DNA of 64,000 bases from Adiantum capillus-veneris (taxonomy: Eukaryota > Streptophyta > Polypodiopsida > Polypodiales > Pteridaceae). Every line of letters begins with the position of its first letter. Position 1 is the first letter of the stretch. The notes beneath the pieces are model-generated. The model was not told the origin of the DNA. It searched no databases and saw only the letters and a list, made by a program, of their open reading frames with translations. The translations under genes were made by a program, and so were the position numbers. Shown piece by piece: positions 1-9,778 of this stretch. Where the stretch lies: positions 87,188,840 through 87,252,839 of the forward strand of contig CM043971.1 of assembly GCA_014529385.2 (NCBI GenBank). Direction: 5' to 3'.

Positions 1-485
1 AATGTCAAAACTGAAAGAACTTCACGGTATAGATTCTCATCGCATTTCTCTAGTTCTCACTTTGGTTACTAATTGAATTTTCATTACTCACAAGACTTTC
101 TTATGACCTACTTACTTAATAGTCTATATCCACTGACTGCCACTCGAATAACCTCTATATTTCTTAGTTTTTCGATCATCCTGCGTAGATATATTTCACT
201 AATAAGAAGGATAGTTTGTCATGAAGCTTCCTATGCGCACACACAGAGGTACGTATATTTTCAGATGTAGAATATCCTCGAGCTATGGTCAGGACTTACT
301 ACTTGCACTGTATGAATTTTTTTAAAAGCTATACGGCTATTCATGTGAGCTAAGGTACTTTGGGATAGTGAACAACAGTTTGTAAGTACCCTCATACTCA
401 CACATTCTTCAAATTGGTCTCACACATGTGATAAATGTTTTATTTTTATGCCTAGCCTAGTCCATTGGTCACGGACACATAGATT
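1..485. other. AT-rich stretch with no recognised gene
   Basis: No conserved coding sequence was recognised on either strand. A 65-codon open frame starts at 73 but has no recognisable motif. The stretch borders the short-motif array that begins at 486. Confidence 0.5.
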
Positions 486-718
486 CGCCGATTTAGGCAG
501 TATGTAGATACTCACGTTGGTGCTGATCCGCCGATTTAGGCAGTGTGTAGATATTCACATTGGTGCTAATCCGCCGATTTAGGCAGCACATTGATAAATT
601 GCAGATTCATAATTTTTAAACAATATCAAATGTAGATTTGCCGATTTAGGCAGCATTAGTGCAGATTCGCCGATTTAGGCAGCATGTCTTATTGGTGTAG
701 ATTCACCAATTTAGGCAA
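486..718 (+). repeat. Array of a 15-bp motif (CGCCGATTTAGGCAG)
   Basis: The motif CGCCGATTTAGGCAG occurs at 486, 529 and 572 within a 43-bp unit that also shares TGTAGATA and TTGGTGCT words. It recurs with one change at 639, exactly at 668, and in degenerate form (CACCAATTTAGGCAA) at 704. The last three copies lie inside the long direct repeat that starts at 639 and recur at its second copy near 9779. It behaves as a minisatellite. No function can be assigned. Confidence 0.8.
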
Positions 719-1895
719 CACCAATCACGAAATCATGCTGCAGTGGCTGGCCACCACTGCAACTGGTATGATTTTGTTACCTGGGTACATAATAAAAGGG
801 ATTTGGATTTGGACATATATTGTGGAAACTGGAATTGGATTGGGATTTGGTATGTATGATTATTACAGTAGTATTTATGTGATGGGACTTGACATTATGA
901 GATTAATGATGAGTGTGACCAATGATATCCTGATTCATCTATTGTTTAGTTTCATAAATTTTTCTTTTATTATGTGATGTTTTTGACACAACATATTAAT
1001 CACTGTTTTTGACAAGTATTGTTTGCAGATTTTTTCGCAATTGAGGACAGTTGCTTTCCAACGGAGAGGTATGTTATAGAATTGATATTTTATTATTTAT
1101 TGCAGCTGATAGATAGAAAAGACTAGACCCATCTTGGCCTATGCGAATGGATATGTATATCATGTACATATTATTATTCAAGTGCTCTTTTATGAGCTTT
1201 GTCCATTTATGACTAGCCGGCCAGTTTGTACTCAATTTGACCATTCAAGAAATCTATAAATGAAATATGTGCAAGAGGGAAATGGTCACTCTTGCACGGG
1301 GGGAGAGTGCACCCAGTGTCCGTCTCATTCTTCTTCCTCTCTTCTCTCCTCTCTCACCGTGCCAGGCGTAGTACTCTGCTCTAGGAGGTGCATCTGCGCA
1401 TGTTCTCTTCCTCTCTCTCGCTTGCTGTCTCTCTCTGTTCGCGTACATCGTTGATTATGTGCTAGTGGATGCGTCAGATATGCAGATTTGTGTATTTCGT
1501 TGTATATAGCATAGTATTTGTATATTTTTTAGGGGCACCACGACCTTCGTCTGTAGCACCTGGCATGGTCCGGAGCGGTGCGGAGGAGTATGGGAAGGGT
1601 GGTGAATCACTGTCAGTACCCCAGATGGGCTGAAAACAAAGAAAAAACAGCAAGGGGTAATGGCTGATATCTGAAGATGAAGACGATACTCGCCGGCAAT
1701 GCACCAGATGAAAATCCGGGTAGGTGGTGGTGAGATCCAAGGTTCAAAAGCTGAGAGTTATCCTCCTGCTTCAAAAATGCAGGTCAATTTAAAGTCCACT
1801 TTTGCTACACTTTTTCACACCAAAAACCTTCTGTTTGTTGAAAAACAAAGGCTTGATGAGTACTCTAGGTGCCCAGCATCTTGTGGAAGGTGTCA
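639..1895 (+). repeat. Long direct repeat, copy 1 (LTR-like, TG...CA ends)
   Basis: This block is about 98-99% identical to 9779-11117, with roughly a dozen substitutions plus one 82-bp gap at 940/941. Homology starts sharply at TG (639) and stops near TGTCA (1895; identity runs on four more bases). It contains a TATAAAT box near 1253 on the plus strand followed by a pyrimidine-rich leader, as a U3/R region would. A diverged inverted relative of its middle lies at 42955-43160. The ends suit an LTR, but no primer binding site or polypurine tract abuts it, so a plain interspersed repeat remains possible. Confidence 0.7.
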
Positions 1896-1899
1896 ACGA

Positions 1900-2416
1900 T
1901 GTAGGAAGGGAAAAATCAAAATAGTGAAAAAATATACACATAAATAAAACTAGTTTTTTTGGATTTTTGTTGGGGTGGAGTTACACCAAATATAAGAGAA
2001 GCTTACATGAAAATATTTCTATATGGAATAAAGAGTATGAAAAATGGTAAGAAAAAATTGTGGTAATGGTGAGGCAATGTACAGAGCATAAATAACACAC
2101 ACCTAGGTAGAAATATTTAAATAAATACCAAAATAATTATGAAAAATTCTTTTATTTAGGCCCTATATACAAAGAAATATTTACACACAAAGAGGCCATA
2201 ATATACTTTATTTTTTATTATTTTTATTTTTTATTTTTGGCTCAACTAGCCCAGTGACTAGCTAGCTGAGGGTTTTTAAGAAGATATGGGAAAAGCCCCC
2301 TAACTCACACACGCCTATGTACAGTGAAATGGTAGGGATAGCCACAGTGTTTGGGTGATTTTGGTAGGGTGAGGTAACTCACTGTGGCAATTACAAAGAG
2401 CCGAAAAACGGCTATC
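1900..2416. other. AT-rich non-coding stretch, possible 3' LTR portion of the Gypsy element
   Basis: No gene seen. By position it could be part of the 3' LTR of the minus-strand Gypsy element, because the stretch starts right after the polypurine tract. No matching copy was found on the 5' side, so this stays unproven. Confidence 0.35.
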
Positions 2417-2432
2417 ATTAGCCCTCCCCCTG
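2417..2432 (-). other. Candidate polypurine tract and 3' LTR edge of the Gypsy element
   Basis: On the minus strand, right after the pol stop region, the sequence reads CCAGGGGGAGGGC followed closely by TGATAGCC. That is the usual arrangement of polypurine tract plus a TG-starting 3' LTR. The assignment rests on position and composition only. Confidence 0.5.
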
Positions 2433-2445
2433 GATGATGGTATAT

Positions 2446-5400
2446 TCATGTACCATCATAATGCATTTTTTCCAAAGAGAGTGCTTCAGAGTCCTTGACG
2501 AGATCTTTATTGTTTGGCCCCTTGGAATTTTGTTTTGTGTTACACTCATGTTTCATGGAACAATACTTATATGGGATAGTTGCCTTTTGCTGTGGTAGAT
2601 CCTTTGGTAGAAGGCGACTCAAGTAAAGCTTCAAGCGATAGCCGTTTACCTTCCTGGAGTGCTCTTTCCCATTCAAGTCCATAAGTTGATAGTAACTTGA
2701 ATTGAAATCCTTCTTGACTATGTATGGCCCCTGCCATCTTGTTTCAAATTTGGCATCAAAACGATTATCGAGTCGATCGTCATACCTTAGCACAAGATCT
2801 CCTTCATTGATGCCTTTGTCCTTCAGTTTCTTGTCAAGCTTCTCCCTTGTCTGTGTGGCTTTCCTCTTATAGCACTCGTATGCTGCTTCTCTTTTCCACT
2901 CAGGCTCAGCTAAGGTAAGAAGTCGATCCATCCATGCTTCTTGATCATCTTGTGCTGATTTGCCATGAAGTCGCATTGTTGGAATGTTTAGTTCAATTGG
3001 CTGTAAAGCCTCTTGACCATAGACCAAGTGAAATGGTGTGAGCTCCGTGGCTTCCCTATATGTGGTTCGATACGCCCACAAGGCACCATCCAAGAAGTCA
3101 TCCCACAACTTTGTCTTGTTTTTCACCATCTTTCTAATGATGCCTGCAATGACACCATTAGCTTTTTCTACCAAACCATTTGATTGGGGATAGTAGGGTG
3201 TACTGTGACGATGTAGAATGTGAAGTTCTTCACAGACTTCTGTGAGCAATCCCTTTCTTAACCCTGGACCATTATCAGAAACAATCTCCAAAGGTGTGCC
3301 AAATCTACAACAAATGTGAGTGTAGACAAATTTGCTCACTGTTTTCTCATTTACCTTTGCCACACTTTGTGCTTCCACCCACCTAGTCATATAGTCTACA
3401 GCCACTAGAATGTAGAGTTTACCATTTTTTGTCCTAGGCAGAGGACCCATAGCATCAATGCCCCACTTTTCAAACGGTCCATTTGCAAGCACGATTTGCC
3501 TTGGACCATAAACCAATCTTCTATTCCCATTTACCTGACAATTGTGACAACTTTTAAACCAATGTTGAACATCCACATGCAAGCTTGGCCAAACATACCC
3601 CGCAAGAAAAATCTTCTTCACAGTTAATTCCTGGGCAAAATGACCACCACATGCTTCTTCGTGCAAACCTTTTAGAATGGCTGGAATTTCCTCAATAGTT
3701 GGTACTCTTCTGCATACTTGATCCCTCCCTCTTTGATAGAGGGAGCCTTCTAGGAAGAGATATGCGCTTGCCTTCTTCATGAGTCTCCTCATCTGAGCCT
3801 TCGTGAAGTCTTGTGGAAACTCGCCCTCCAAAATATAGCTAATAATGGGAGTCAATGACTCCAATCCCTGGTATCTCGGTTGCTTGACAGTTGCTGCCAC
3901 CATGATGACCTGCACTTCTTTCTCAACACATGTAACTACTTGCTGTGCAAGTAAATCGGCATCTTCATTCTGTTTCCTAGGAATATGATATAGTTGCACT
4001 TCTTCAAATTGATTAAACAATCTACGAATGGCATGAAATTTTGTCCGTAAGCTTTCATTCTTGCATGCCCAAATGCCTAAAATCTGTTTAACAATGAGAA
4101 CTGCATCTCCCTTTACCATGAGGCGTTGTATACCATGGCCAATGCATATTTTTAAACCATGAAGTAGTGTGTCATATTCTGCTTCATTGTTGCTAGTTGA
4201 ACCTGGTAGATTGACCTTCTCTATCATGACCACCTCTCCACTTGGGTTGAGCAACACTAGCCCTCCCCCTGCTTTCCCTGTGGCTCGTCGAAAAGCTCCA
4301 TCAAAGAACAAGGTAAAAGCATTGGGAATACTTTTTGGTGGTGGCAATGGTAGGGTCTTTACTTCAGGCACCTTAATCTCCTTTTCATGCACCCTATAAG
4401 TGAGAATCCCTGCCAATTGTGCACGCACACTATCTTCTACCTTGAAGGAGTATTGAAACTCTTGCAACTCCATAATCCACTTTGAGATCCTAGTACTAAG
4501 ATTCATTTGAGATGACACCCAAGGGAACAAATTCTCTGCAGTGAGAATTACAAAAGGTTTTGGTAGCAGGTAGGATCTAAACTTTCTCACCGCAAACATG
4601 AGAGAAAGCATCATGAGTTCTGCTTCTGTGTAGTCTCTCGCCAAAGCATTCATGACCCTACTAGCAAAGTAGATGGGTCGCATCCTTGTACTGTGGGGAT
4701 CTTGTTGTAGCAACACAGCACCAATTGTTTCTCTTCCAACACTAGAGCTAACAAAGAATGTGTACTCCCAACAAGGAGGCATGAGTGTTGGTAGCTCTGA
4801 CAAAATGACTTTAATGTTACAAAAATACTCTTCAAGCTCATCAGACCATGCAAATTCTACTTGTTGTGTCAACTTTTGCAAAGGATGAAGCAACTCCGAA
4901 GCTAAGTGAATAAAGCGTGACATATACTTCACTTTTTGAATGAATGATATGACCTCTTTGAGATTCTTGGGTGAGGGGAGCTCAATAAGAGCCTTTGCCT
5001 TTGAAGGATCCACCTCAATGCCTTTATAGGAAACCTTGTGACCAAGCAATATCACTTCATCCTCAGCTATGTGACACTTGTCGGGGTTGAGTTGACCTCT
5101 CATGTCATAGAGCTTCTTTAAACCTTCTTCTACCCTTTGTAGATGCAATGATTTTGAGCTATAAATACAAAAATCATCAATAAAAACCCTAATGGACTTT
5201 CCAAAGAATGCTTGAAACACCATGTTCATGAAGCGTTGGAAAGTTGCAGGAGCATTTGTCAGGCCAAATGGCATGACTCTAAAAGCATAACAACCCCAAG
5301 GAGTGATAAAGGTTGTTTTCAATTGATCCTCCAATGCGATACCTATTTGAAAGTAACCCGAGTAGCCATCACACACAGTGTACTTCTCATGACCAGCTAC

Positions 5401-6084
5401 TTCATTTAGTATCTCATCCTGAAATGGGAGGGGAAAGTGATCTCTTTTTGTTGCCTCATTAAGTGGACGATAATCCACACACACCCTCCACTTGCCGTTT
5501 TTCTTAGGAGTGACAACAACGGGAGAGACCCACTCTGAATTCTCCACTGGATAAATGAAACCTGCTGCTAGAAGCTTTCTTACCTCCTTGAGTAGAGCCT
5601 GCTCCTTAATGACTCCCAGCCTTCGTAGCTTTTGAGCCTTAGGTGTGGCCTCTGGCTTCAACTCAATTTTGTGTTGAACAGCATCTACTCCACGCACATC
5701 GGTGTAGTCTTTAGCAAAAAGCCTAGGAAACTTCCTTAGCACACATTTGAACTCCTCTCTTTCATCCTTTGTAAGTGTTGTTGATAGCATCCCTTCATCT
5801 TCCACCTTTTGGTTCTCTTGAGGACCTACCTCCTCCAAGCCTTGACAAGAGGTCTCTTGGTTGCTAGGCTTAAACCTTACCCCCATGACTTCGATGGAAG
5901 ACTCCTCTTCAGTAATGCTGCCGCTACTTTCTTCTTCTGAAGTGCTATCGGTCCAACCTTCTTCCGTCTCACTTTGAGATGATTCTTCATGGAGCTCCTC
6001 TTGGCGTTGCTCCTTCATGTCAAAGACAACCTTCTTATGATTTTCATTCCTGCAAATTAATTTCCCACTCTCCCAATCCTGCAA
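2446..6084 (-). CDS. Ty3/Gypsy pol polyprotein (RT, two RNase H, integrase)
   Basis: The open frame is 1212 codons. Reverse transcriptase spans about residues 150-345, with the catalytic box as FIDD (301-304) and an upstream Asp in VCDGYSGYF (239). The internal RNase H (about 435-565) lacks the usual first Asp, since SSS stands where DAS is expected. A second RNase H follows (about 590-715) with FFDGA (D594), NNEAEY (E634), a D at 660 and DAD near 710. Integrase has an HHCC finger (H808, H815, C846, C849) and a DDE core (D877, D937, E973). The C-terminal tail contains WQGPYIV. It is in the same frame as gag-protease upstream, separated by one TGA, so the first codon of this stretch is not a real initiation codon. 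The element makes a cDNA copy of its RNA and integrates it. This copy is probably inactive unless the stops are read through. Confidence 0.93.
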   Translation of the reverse strand: MQDWESGKLICRNENHKKVVFDMKEQRQEELHEESSQSETEEGWTDSTSEEESSGSITEEESSIEVMGVRFKPSNQETSCQGLEEVGPQENQKVEDEGMLSTTLTKDEREEFKCVLRKFPRLFAKDYTDVRGVDAVQHKIELKPEATPKAQKLRRLGVIKEQALLKEVRKLLAAGFIYPVENSEWVSPVVVTPKKNGKWRVCVDYRPLNEATKRDHFPLPFQDEILNEVAGHEKYTVCDGYSGYFQIGIALEDQLKTTFITPWGCYAFRVMPFGLTNAPATFQRFMNMVFQAFFGKSIRVFIDDFCIYSSKSLHLQRVEEGLKKLYDMRGQLNPDKCHIAEDEVILLGHKVSYKGIEVDPSKAKALIELPSPKNLKEVISFIQKVKYMSRFIHLASELLHPLQKLTQQVEFAWSDELEEYFCNIKVILSELPTLMPPCWEYTFFVSSSVGRETIGAVLLQQDPHSTRMRPIYFASRVMNALARDYTEAELMMLSLMFAVRKFRSYLLPKPFVILTAENLFPWVSSQMNLSTRISKWIMELQEFQYSFKVEDSVRAQLAGILTYRVHEKEIKVPEVKTLPLPPPKSIPNAFTLFFDGAFRRATGKAGGGLVLLNPSGEVVMIEKVNLPGSTSNNEAEYDTLLHGLKICIGHGIQRLMVKGDAVLIVKQILGIWACKNESLRTKFHAIRRLFNQFEEVQLYHIPRKQNEDADLLAQQVVTCVEKEVQVIMVAATVKQPRYQGLESLTPIISYILEGEFPQDFTKAQMRRLMKKASAYLFLEGSLYQRGRDQVCRRVPTIEEIPAILKGLHEEACGGHFAQELTVKKIFLAGYVWPSLHVDVQHWFKSCHNCQVNGNRRLVYGPRQIVLANGPFEKWGIDAMGPLPRTKNGKLYILVAVDYMTRWVEAQSVAKVNEKTVSKFVYTHICCRFGTPLEIVSDNGPGLRKGLLTEVCEELHILHRHSTPYYPQSNGLVEKANGVIAGIIRKMVKNKTKLWDDFLDGALWAYRTTYREATELTPFHLVYGQEALQPIELNIPTMRLHGKSAQDDQEAWMDRLLTLAEPEWKREAAYECYKRKATQTREKLDKKLKDKGINEGDLVLRYDDRLDNRFDAKFETRWQGPYIVKKDFNSSYYQLMDLNGKEHSRKVNGYRLKLYLSRLLPKDLPQQKATIPYKYCSMKHECNTKQNSKGPNNKDLVKDSEALSLEKMHYDGT

Positions 6085-6087
6085 AGC

Positions 6088-7707
6088 TCACATTTTCATT
6101 AGCCATGGTCTTCCTAGGATAAATGGGTAACCATTTCCCTTGGTAGACATGACATAGAAATCCACTGCCTTCTTAATGCCAATGGCCTCCACAAAAACAT
6201 TTTTACAAATGCTTACGCACCTAGCCTTGCTATTGTTTGCCATTTTCACTTTGATTTCAGGTGTCTCATGGATGTGCATGCCTAGTCTTTGCATGAGCCC
6301 TTCTGTCATAATGCAAATTTGTGCACCCCCATCCACTAGACCTTTCCTAACCAATTTTCCTTTTATGTAACAATCTAGCACAGGTGTAATATCCTCGTTC
6401 ATTTCAGCATGTGCAATTTTTACAACAGGAACACTATCTTTTACCTTTCTCCTAGTGCTAACTGACTTTGTTAAATCCCTCCTAACTTGTGGGCATAATG
6501 CAAGAAACTGAGGCCATGAGATATCAGGACCCTTACCTCGCATGTCTTCCAACAGGTTGTATGGAGCCATACCATGTCCAAGAGGGAAGTCTTGGAGATT
6601 GATACGATGTCGAGTCCTCTTAGCTTCCTTGGTCTCCTTTGCCTTCTTGCCTTGTCCATGGTCACTCTGTGATGGGACACCCTCTTTCTCTTTACCTTTT
6701 CCTCGGCCACGCTTAATGCCATTTGCTTCCATGTCAACCTCATTTGAGTTTGTCACCTCTACCACATGCACATTTGGATCTGGCAAAGGTGGAACTCCTT
6801 CTACCCCTTGTGGAGGTGGTCTTGGTCCATTTGGCCTTTGTAGAAGCCTTGGTTGTTGACCAGTTCCTTCACCTGCATTCATCACTGGGTAATTCAAGTT
6901 AGGTCTCCCTGGCTCCCCATGGGGCCAAGGACAATTATACATCCCATGTCCAGACTCTCCGCAATTCCAACATTGCAAGACTCTCCTAGGTCGTGGATCT
7001 CGCTCTTCAGACTTCTTTGCTTGTCCCTTTGGACCTACAGCTTGTGCAAGGTGAATTGACAGGCTGCTTAAAGATTCGTTTAACTTCTCAATTACTTCCG
7101 CCGTTACCTCAGGAAGCTCCCTCGATGTTGATGCTTGTGACTTACCTTTGGGTCTAAGACCTTCTATTGGAACCTCTCCCCTTAAGCACTTAAGTTTCCT
7201 ATACTTCTCAGCAGCCCTAGTTTCAGCTGCATCAAAAGTAGCAGGTGCACCCGCCTCAACTTTTACCTTAAGGTCAGGAAAGAGTCCGGCTATGAACCTC
7301 TCCTTCTTTAAAAATTCTGCACCATCACCAGGGTTAGCAACATTTCATTTCCATAGAGCCCAAAGACGTAGAAACTCTTGCTTGTACAAGTAGTAGTCAT
7401 CTACGTCTTTTTGCTTATGAGAAACAATGTCTTGCCATAGTTTTTGAGTGTTTTGGGGATCAAAGAAGTATCTTTTAAAACGATTCAAAACTTCTGTGTA
7501 ATTCCCCTTAACTTCCTCAAGCAAAGAGTCAAACCAAGTACTAGCATCTTTCCTAAGGACCACCTCAAACATTTCTACACGTTCTTGATCGGTTACTATC
7601 CTCTTGATACGGCAAGACATCTTGAAATTTGCTAAAAATAATTCTGCATCCTCTCCAGGCTCTCCAAAGAAAAGAGGATACCCAGACATTTGGCGTTGGC
7701 TTTCCAT
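6088..7707 (-). CDS. Ty3/Gypsy gag-protease, interrupted by one TGA
   Basis: The frame starts at ATG 7707 and runs to TGA 6090-6088, with another in-frame TGA at 7347-7345 after codon 120. The first 120 codons match retrotransposon gag (Trp-rich, RFKRYFF segment), and similar sequence resumes after the stop. A CCHC zinc knuckle is at C246, C249, H254, C259. A basic linker follows, then a retropepsin-like domain with VDGGAQ (D459) in place of the usual D[ST]G and a C-terminal LGRPW. Gag packages the RNA and protease cleaves the polyprotein. Both TGA codons fall where a Trp (or Arg) codon would suit, so mutation is likelier than programmed recoding. Apart from them, gag and pol form one frame of 1754 codons. 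Confidence 0.85.
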
Positions 7708-7792
7708 TGAATTGATTTCAAAGTGACACCCGTTTTTGTTTTTCTTTCTTAAAAAGATTTACACAATAATGTTTTCTAGCTTGCAATCTATT

Positions 7793-8011
7793 CTACAACA
7801 AAATAAAGATATTTACATCAAACGACCTATGATAATCAATAAGAGGTAGGATGACAGGGTTTGGTGATGCGAGAATTTCTCCTACTCTTTGGGCACCAAA
7901 CATGAACACCATACGTTGTTGAAAATGGATTTTCCTACTAATTGCAATGTTTATTCTAATGTGTGGAGTGAAATGGAAGGGGAAAACCTCTATTCCTGGG
8001 CCATTATCCAT
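7793..8011 (-). CDS. Short leader ORF of the Gypsy element (downstream copy of a pair)
   Basis: A 72-codon frame between the primer binding site and gag. Its C-terminal half (VILPLIDYH, then FDVNIFILL) closely resembles the neighbouring frame at 8033-8245 (FILPLIRYD, then LDVYIFVLF). The two are diverged tandem copies of about 235 bp. No known family was recognised. It could be a small accessory protein or simply duplicated leader RNA. Confidence 0.3.
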   Translation of the reverse strand: MDNGPGIEVFPFHFTPHIRINIAISRKIHFQQRMVFMFGAQRVGEILASPNPVILPLIDYHRSFDVNIFILL

Positions 8012-8032
8012 GGTCTATGCATGACCTAATGC

Positions 8033-8245
8033 TTAAAACAAAACAAAAATATAGACGTCCAAACTAAGGTCGTACCTAATGAGAGGCAAAATAAAAGGAT
8101 TTACTGAAGCGTTTATCTCGGCCAACCTAAGAGGACCTAAAATTCTACGAATGACACGTTGAAATTTCAACTTAGTACTAACAATTATGTGTACCTTTTG
8201 CCTTGCAATGGGAATCAAGGGATCATACAAACTTTCGTGATTCAT
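8033..8245 (-). CDS. Short leader ORF of the Gypsy element (upstream copy of a pair)
   Basis: A 70-codon frame directly upstream of and related to the one at 7793-8011. The shared core is a GxxRxxEIxAS-like stretch followed by NPxILPLI and a hydrophobic end. That similar frames stay open in both copies is suggestive, but length and composition do not prove translation. No recognised domain. Confidence 0.3.
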   Translation of the reverse strand: MNHESLYDPLIPIARQKVHIIVSTKLKFQRVIRRILGPLRLAEINASVNPFILPLIRYDLSLDVYIFVLF

Positions 8246-8299
8246 GCAAACTACTTGACTATGCTAAAGGTTGATTCTACACAAAAATACACAAGCCGT

Positions 8300-8316
8300 C
8301 CTCAGTGGGGGCACCA
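8300..8316 (-). other. Candidate primer binding site of the Gypsy element
   Basis: The minus strand reads TGGTGCCCCCACTGAGG, starting with the TGG expected to pair with a tRNA CCA end, a few bases inside a possible LTR end (CA at 8321-8320). The cognate tRNA was not identified. Confidence 0.45.
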
Positions 8317-8319
8317 ATT

Positions 8320-8578
8320 TGAGGCGGTCCGGGGCGGGCAACAAGAAGAGCAACCTCTAGACACCCTTCAAGGCTCCCGTGCTGCTCAATGGGGCTGGGG
8401 CACAACACAACACAAACCAAAACAACAAACCCACAGCCAAATCCCAACTACACAAGAGGCACTACCTAGTTTAAGAGCGAACTAAGACGCAAAAGAGGAG
8501 AATCGTTAGAGCAACCCACAAACAAGCAAGGAATTTACACTAACCCTAACACCAATGGAACACTCTCACACACTAAAA

Positions 8579-8658
<80 letters not shown>

Positions 8659-9778
8659 TGGTCGGGCTGCTTTGAAATGTATCGGCAATGATCAAGCAAA
8701 CGCAACTATATATTTAAGAAAGAGAGAGAAAGGGAGAGGGGGTGCGTGTTGCATTAATACCTTCTTACAAATCTGTCATGACAAATCAAAGTGAGATTAT
8801 TATTTGTTCAACATAGCTTGCATAAATTTCACCACAAAACATCACAAGACAGGCCACCCCAATCACTGTCTTAAGGCCAGGGGAGTCCTCTCCACCCTGT
8901 CGCCCTCTTACAGTATGTGGGATTTATGGCTAGATTGATGACAACACCAGAGACAAGCTATCAAGAACTTAACAAAAAACACCAAGACACTTACGCATCA
9001 TTGTTGTCCATTACTTCACGTTGGAAGGGAGACAAAGTATCCAAGCTTAGTCCAAATCCACCCTCATTGATTCAGCAAATGTTGGGCTTACACTAGTAGG
9101 AGAAATGATAGATTTCCTACTCTCAATTGAATGATCACTCTCTCTCTTATAATGGCATAGAGTTCCCTTGCTAATCCCCTATTACAACACATGCACATGC
9201 ATAAGACAATGAGCTTCCACTCAAGAGCTCCTTCTAGAGAGGTTGAGCTTGGCTTCTCAAGCTATAGCATAGTGCTCTTGCTTATGGCTCCTCCTTTTGT
9301 GCTAGCTACACCCTCCTTTTATAGCAATTTTGAAGGCTAGGGTTACTCCTCTAACCATGGTTGGGTTAGATTTTCAGCAATTTATCTAATTTCTTTTGCT
9401 TGGAATTATCAAGAAGTTGGTGGGGAAAGAGAGAGGAGAGAAATGGAGGTGATAGGACTTTTCATAGTGGGTTAGTGTTAGTAGAGTTAGTATTAATTTA
9501 CGAATGGAATTGGATATTTACAATGGGAGTATCCATGTAGGATACAAATAAGGAAGAAAAACTCTTAAGAGGTAAGAAAAGGTGGATTTCTTACAAGGTT
9601 GATGCTCCAAGTGTCTTGAGTAGGGCCGATTTTGACGCTTGTTGACGGTCCACTAGCTTTGACGGTACATTTTTTCTCCACTCTTGACCTTCCTTGAGAG
9701 ACAAGGTAATTGAAGCTGAGTAATCAACCACCATGATGCTGTCTTTTAAGAGAAGAGGCTGAATTTTGTGGTTTTTTT
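8320..9778 (-). other. Non-coding stretch, possible 5' LTR of the Gypsy element with TATA box
   Basis: No gene was recognised. Beginning next to the candidate primer site, it holds a 74-bp GA repeat and, on the minus strand, TATAAAAGG at 9324-9316, which could be the LTR promoter driving gag-pol. I could not find a second copy of this sequence next to the polypurine tract, so calling it an LTR is inference. Confidence 0.35.
8582..8655. repeat. (GA)n microsatellite, 74 bp
   Basis: Uninterrupted GA dinucleotides. Confidence 0.98.

Larger units (their letters stand above)
2417..8316 (-). mobile_element. Ty3/Gypsy LTR retrotransposon, internal region (Tat-like, two RNase H domains)
   Basis: On the minus strand the order is: candidate primer binding site (8316-8300), a leader with two related short ORFs, gag with CCHC knuckle, protease, reverse transcriptase, internal RNase H, a second RNase H, integrase, then a polypurine tract at 2432-2421. 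PR-RT-RH-IN order defines Ty3/Gypsy, and a second archaeal-type RNase H before integrase is known from Tat/Ogre/Retand-type elements. LTRs could not be matched to each other. The 1.3 kb repeats outside (639-1895, 9779-11117) are not adjacent to the tract or primer site. Confidence 0.85.

Noticed and set aside
486-718. CRISPR-like spacing of the 15-bp motif
   Set aside because: Spacing is irregular, the intervening sequences are partly repeated, there is no leader or cas gene, and the context is eukaryotic.
684-977. 97-codon frame, repeated at 9875-10123
   Set aside because: Lies inside the LTR-like repeat, differs in its end between the two copies because of the 82-bp indel, and has no known motif.
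1254-1454. Frames open on both strands over the pyrimidine-rich leader
   Set aside because: Low-complexity sequence lacking stops; the distant inverted copy does not preserve the frames.
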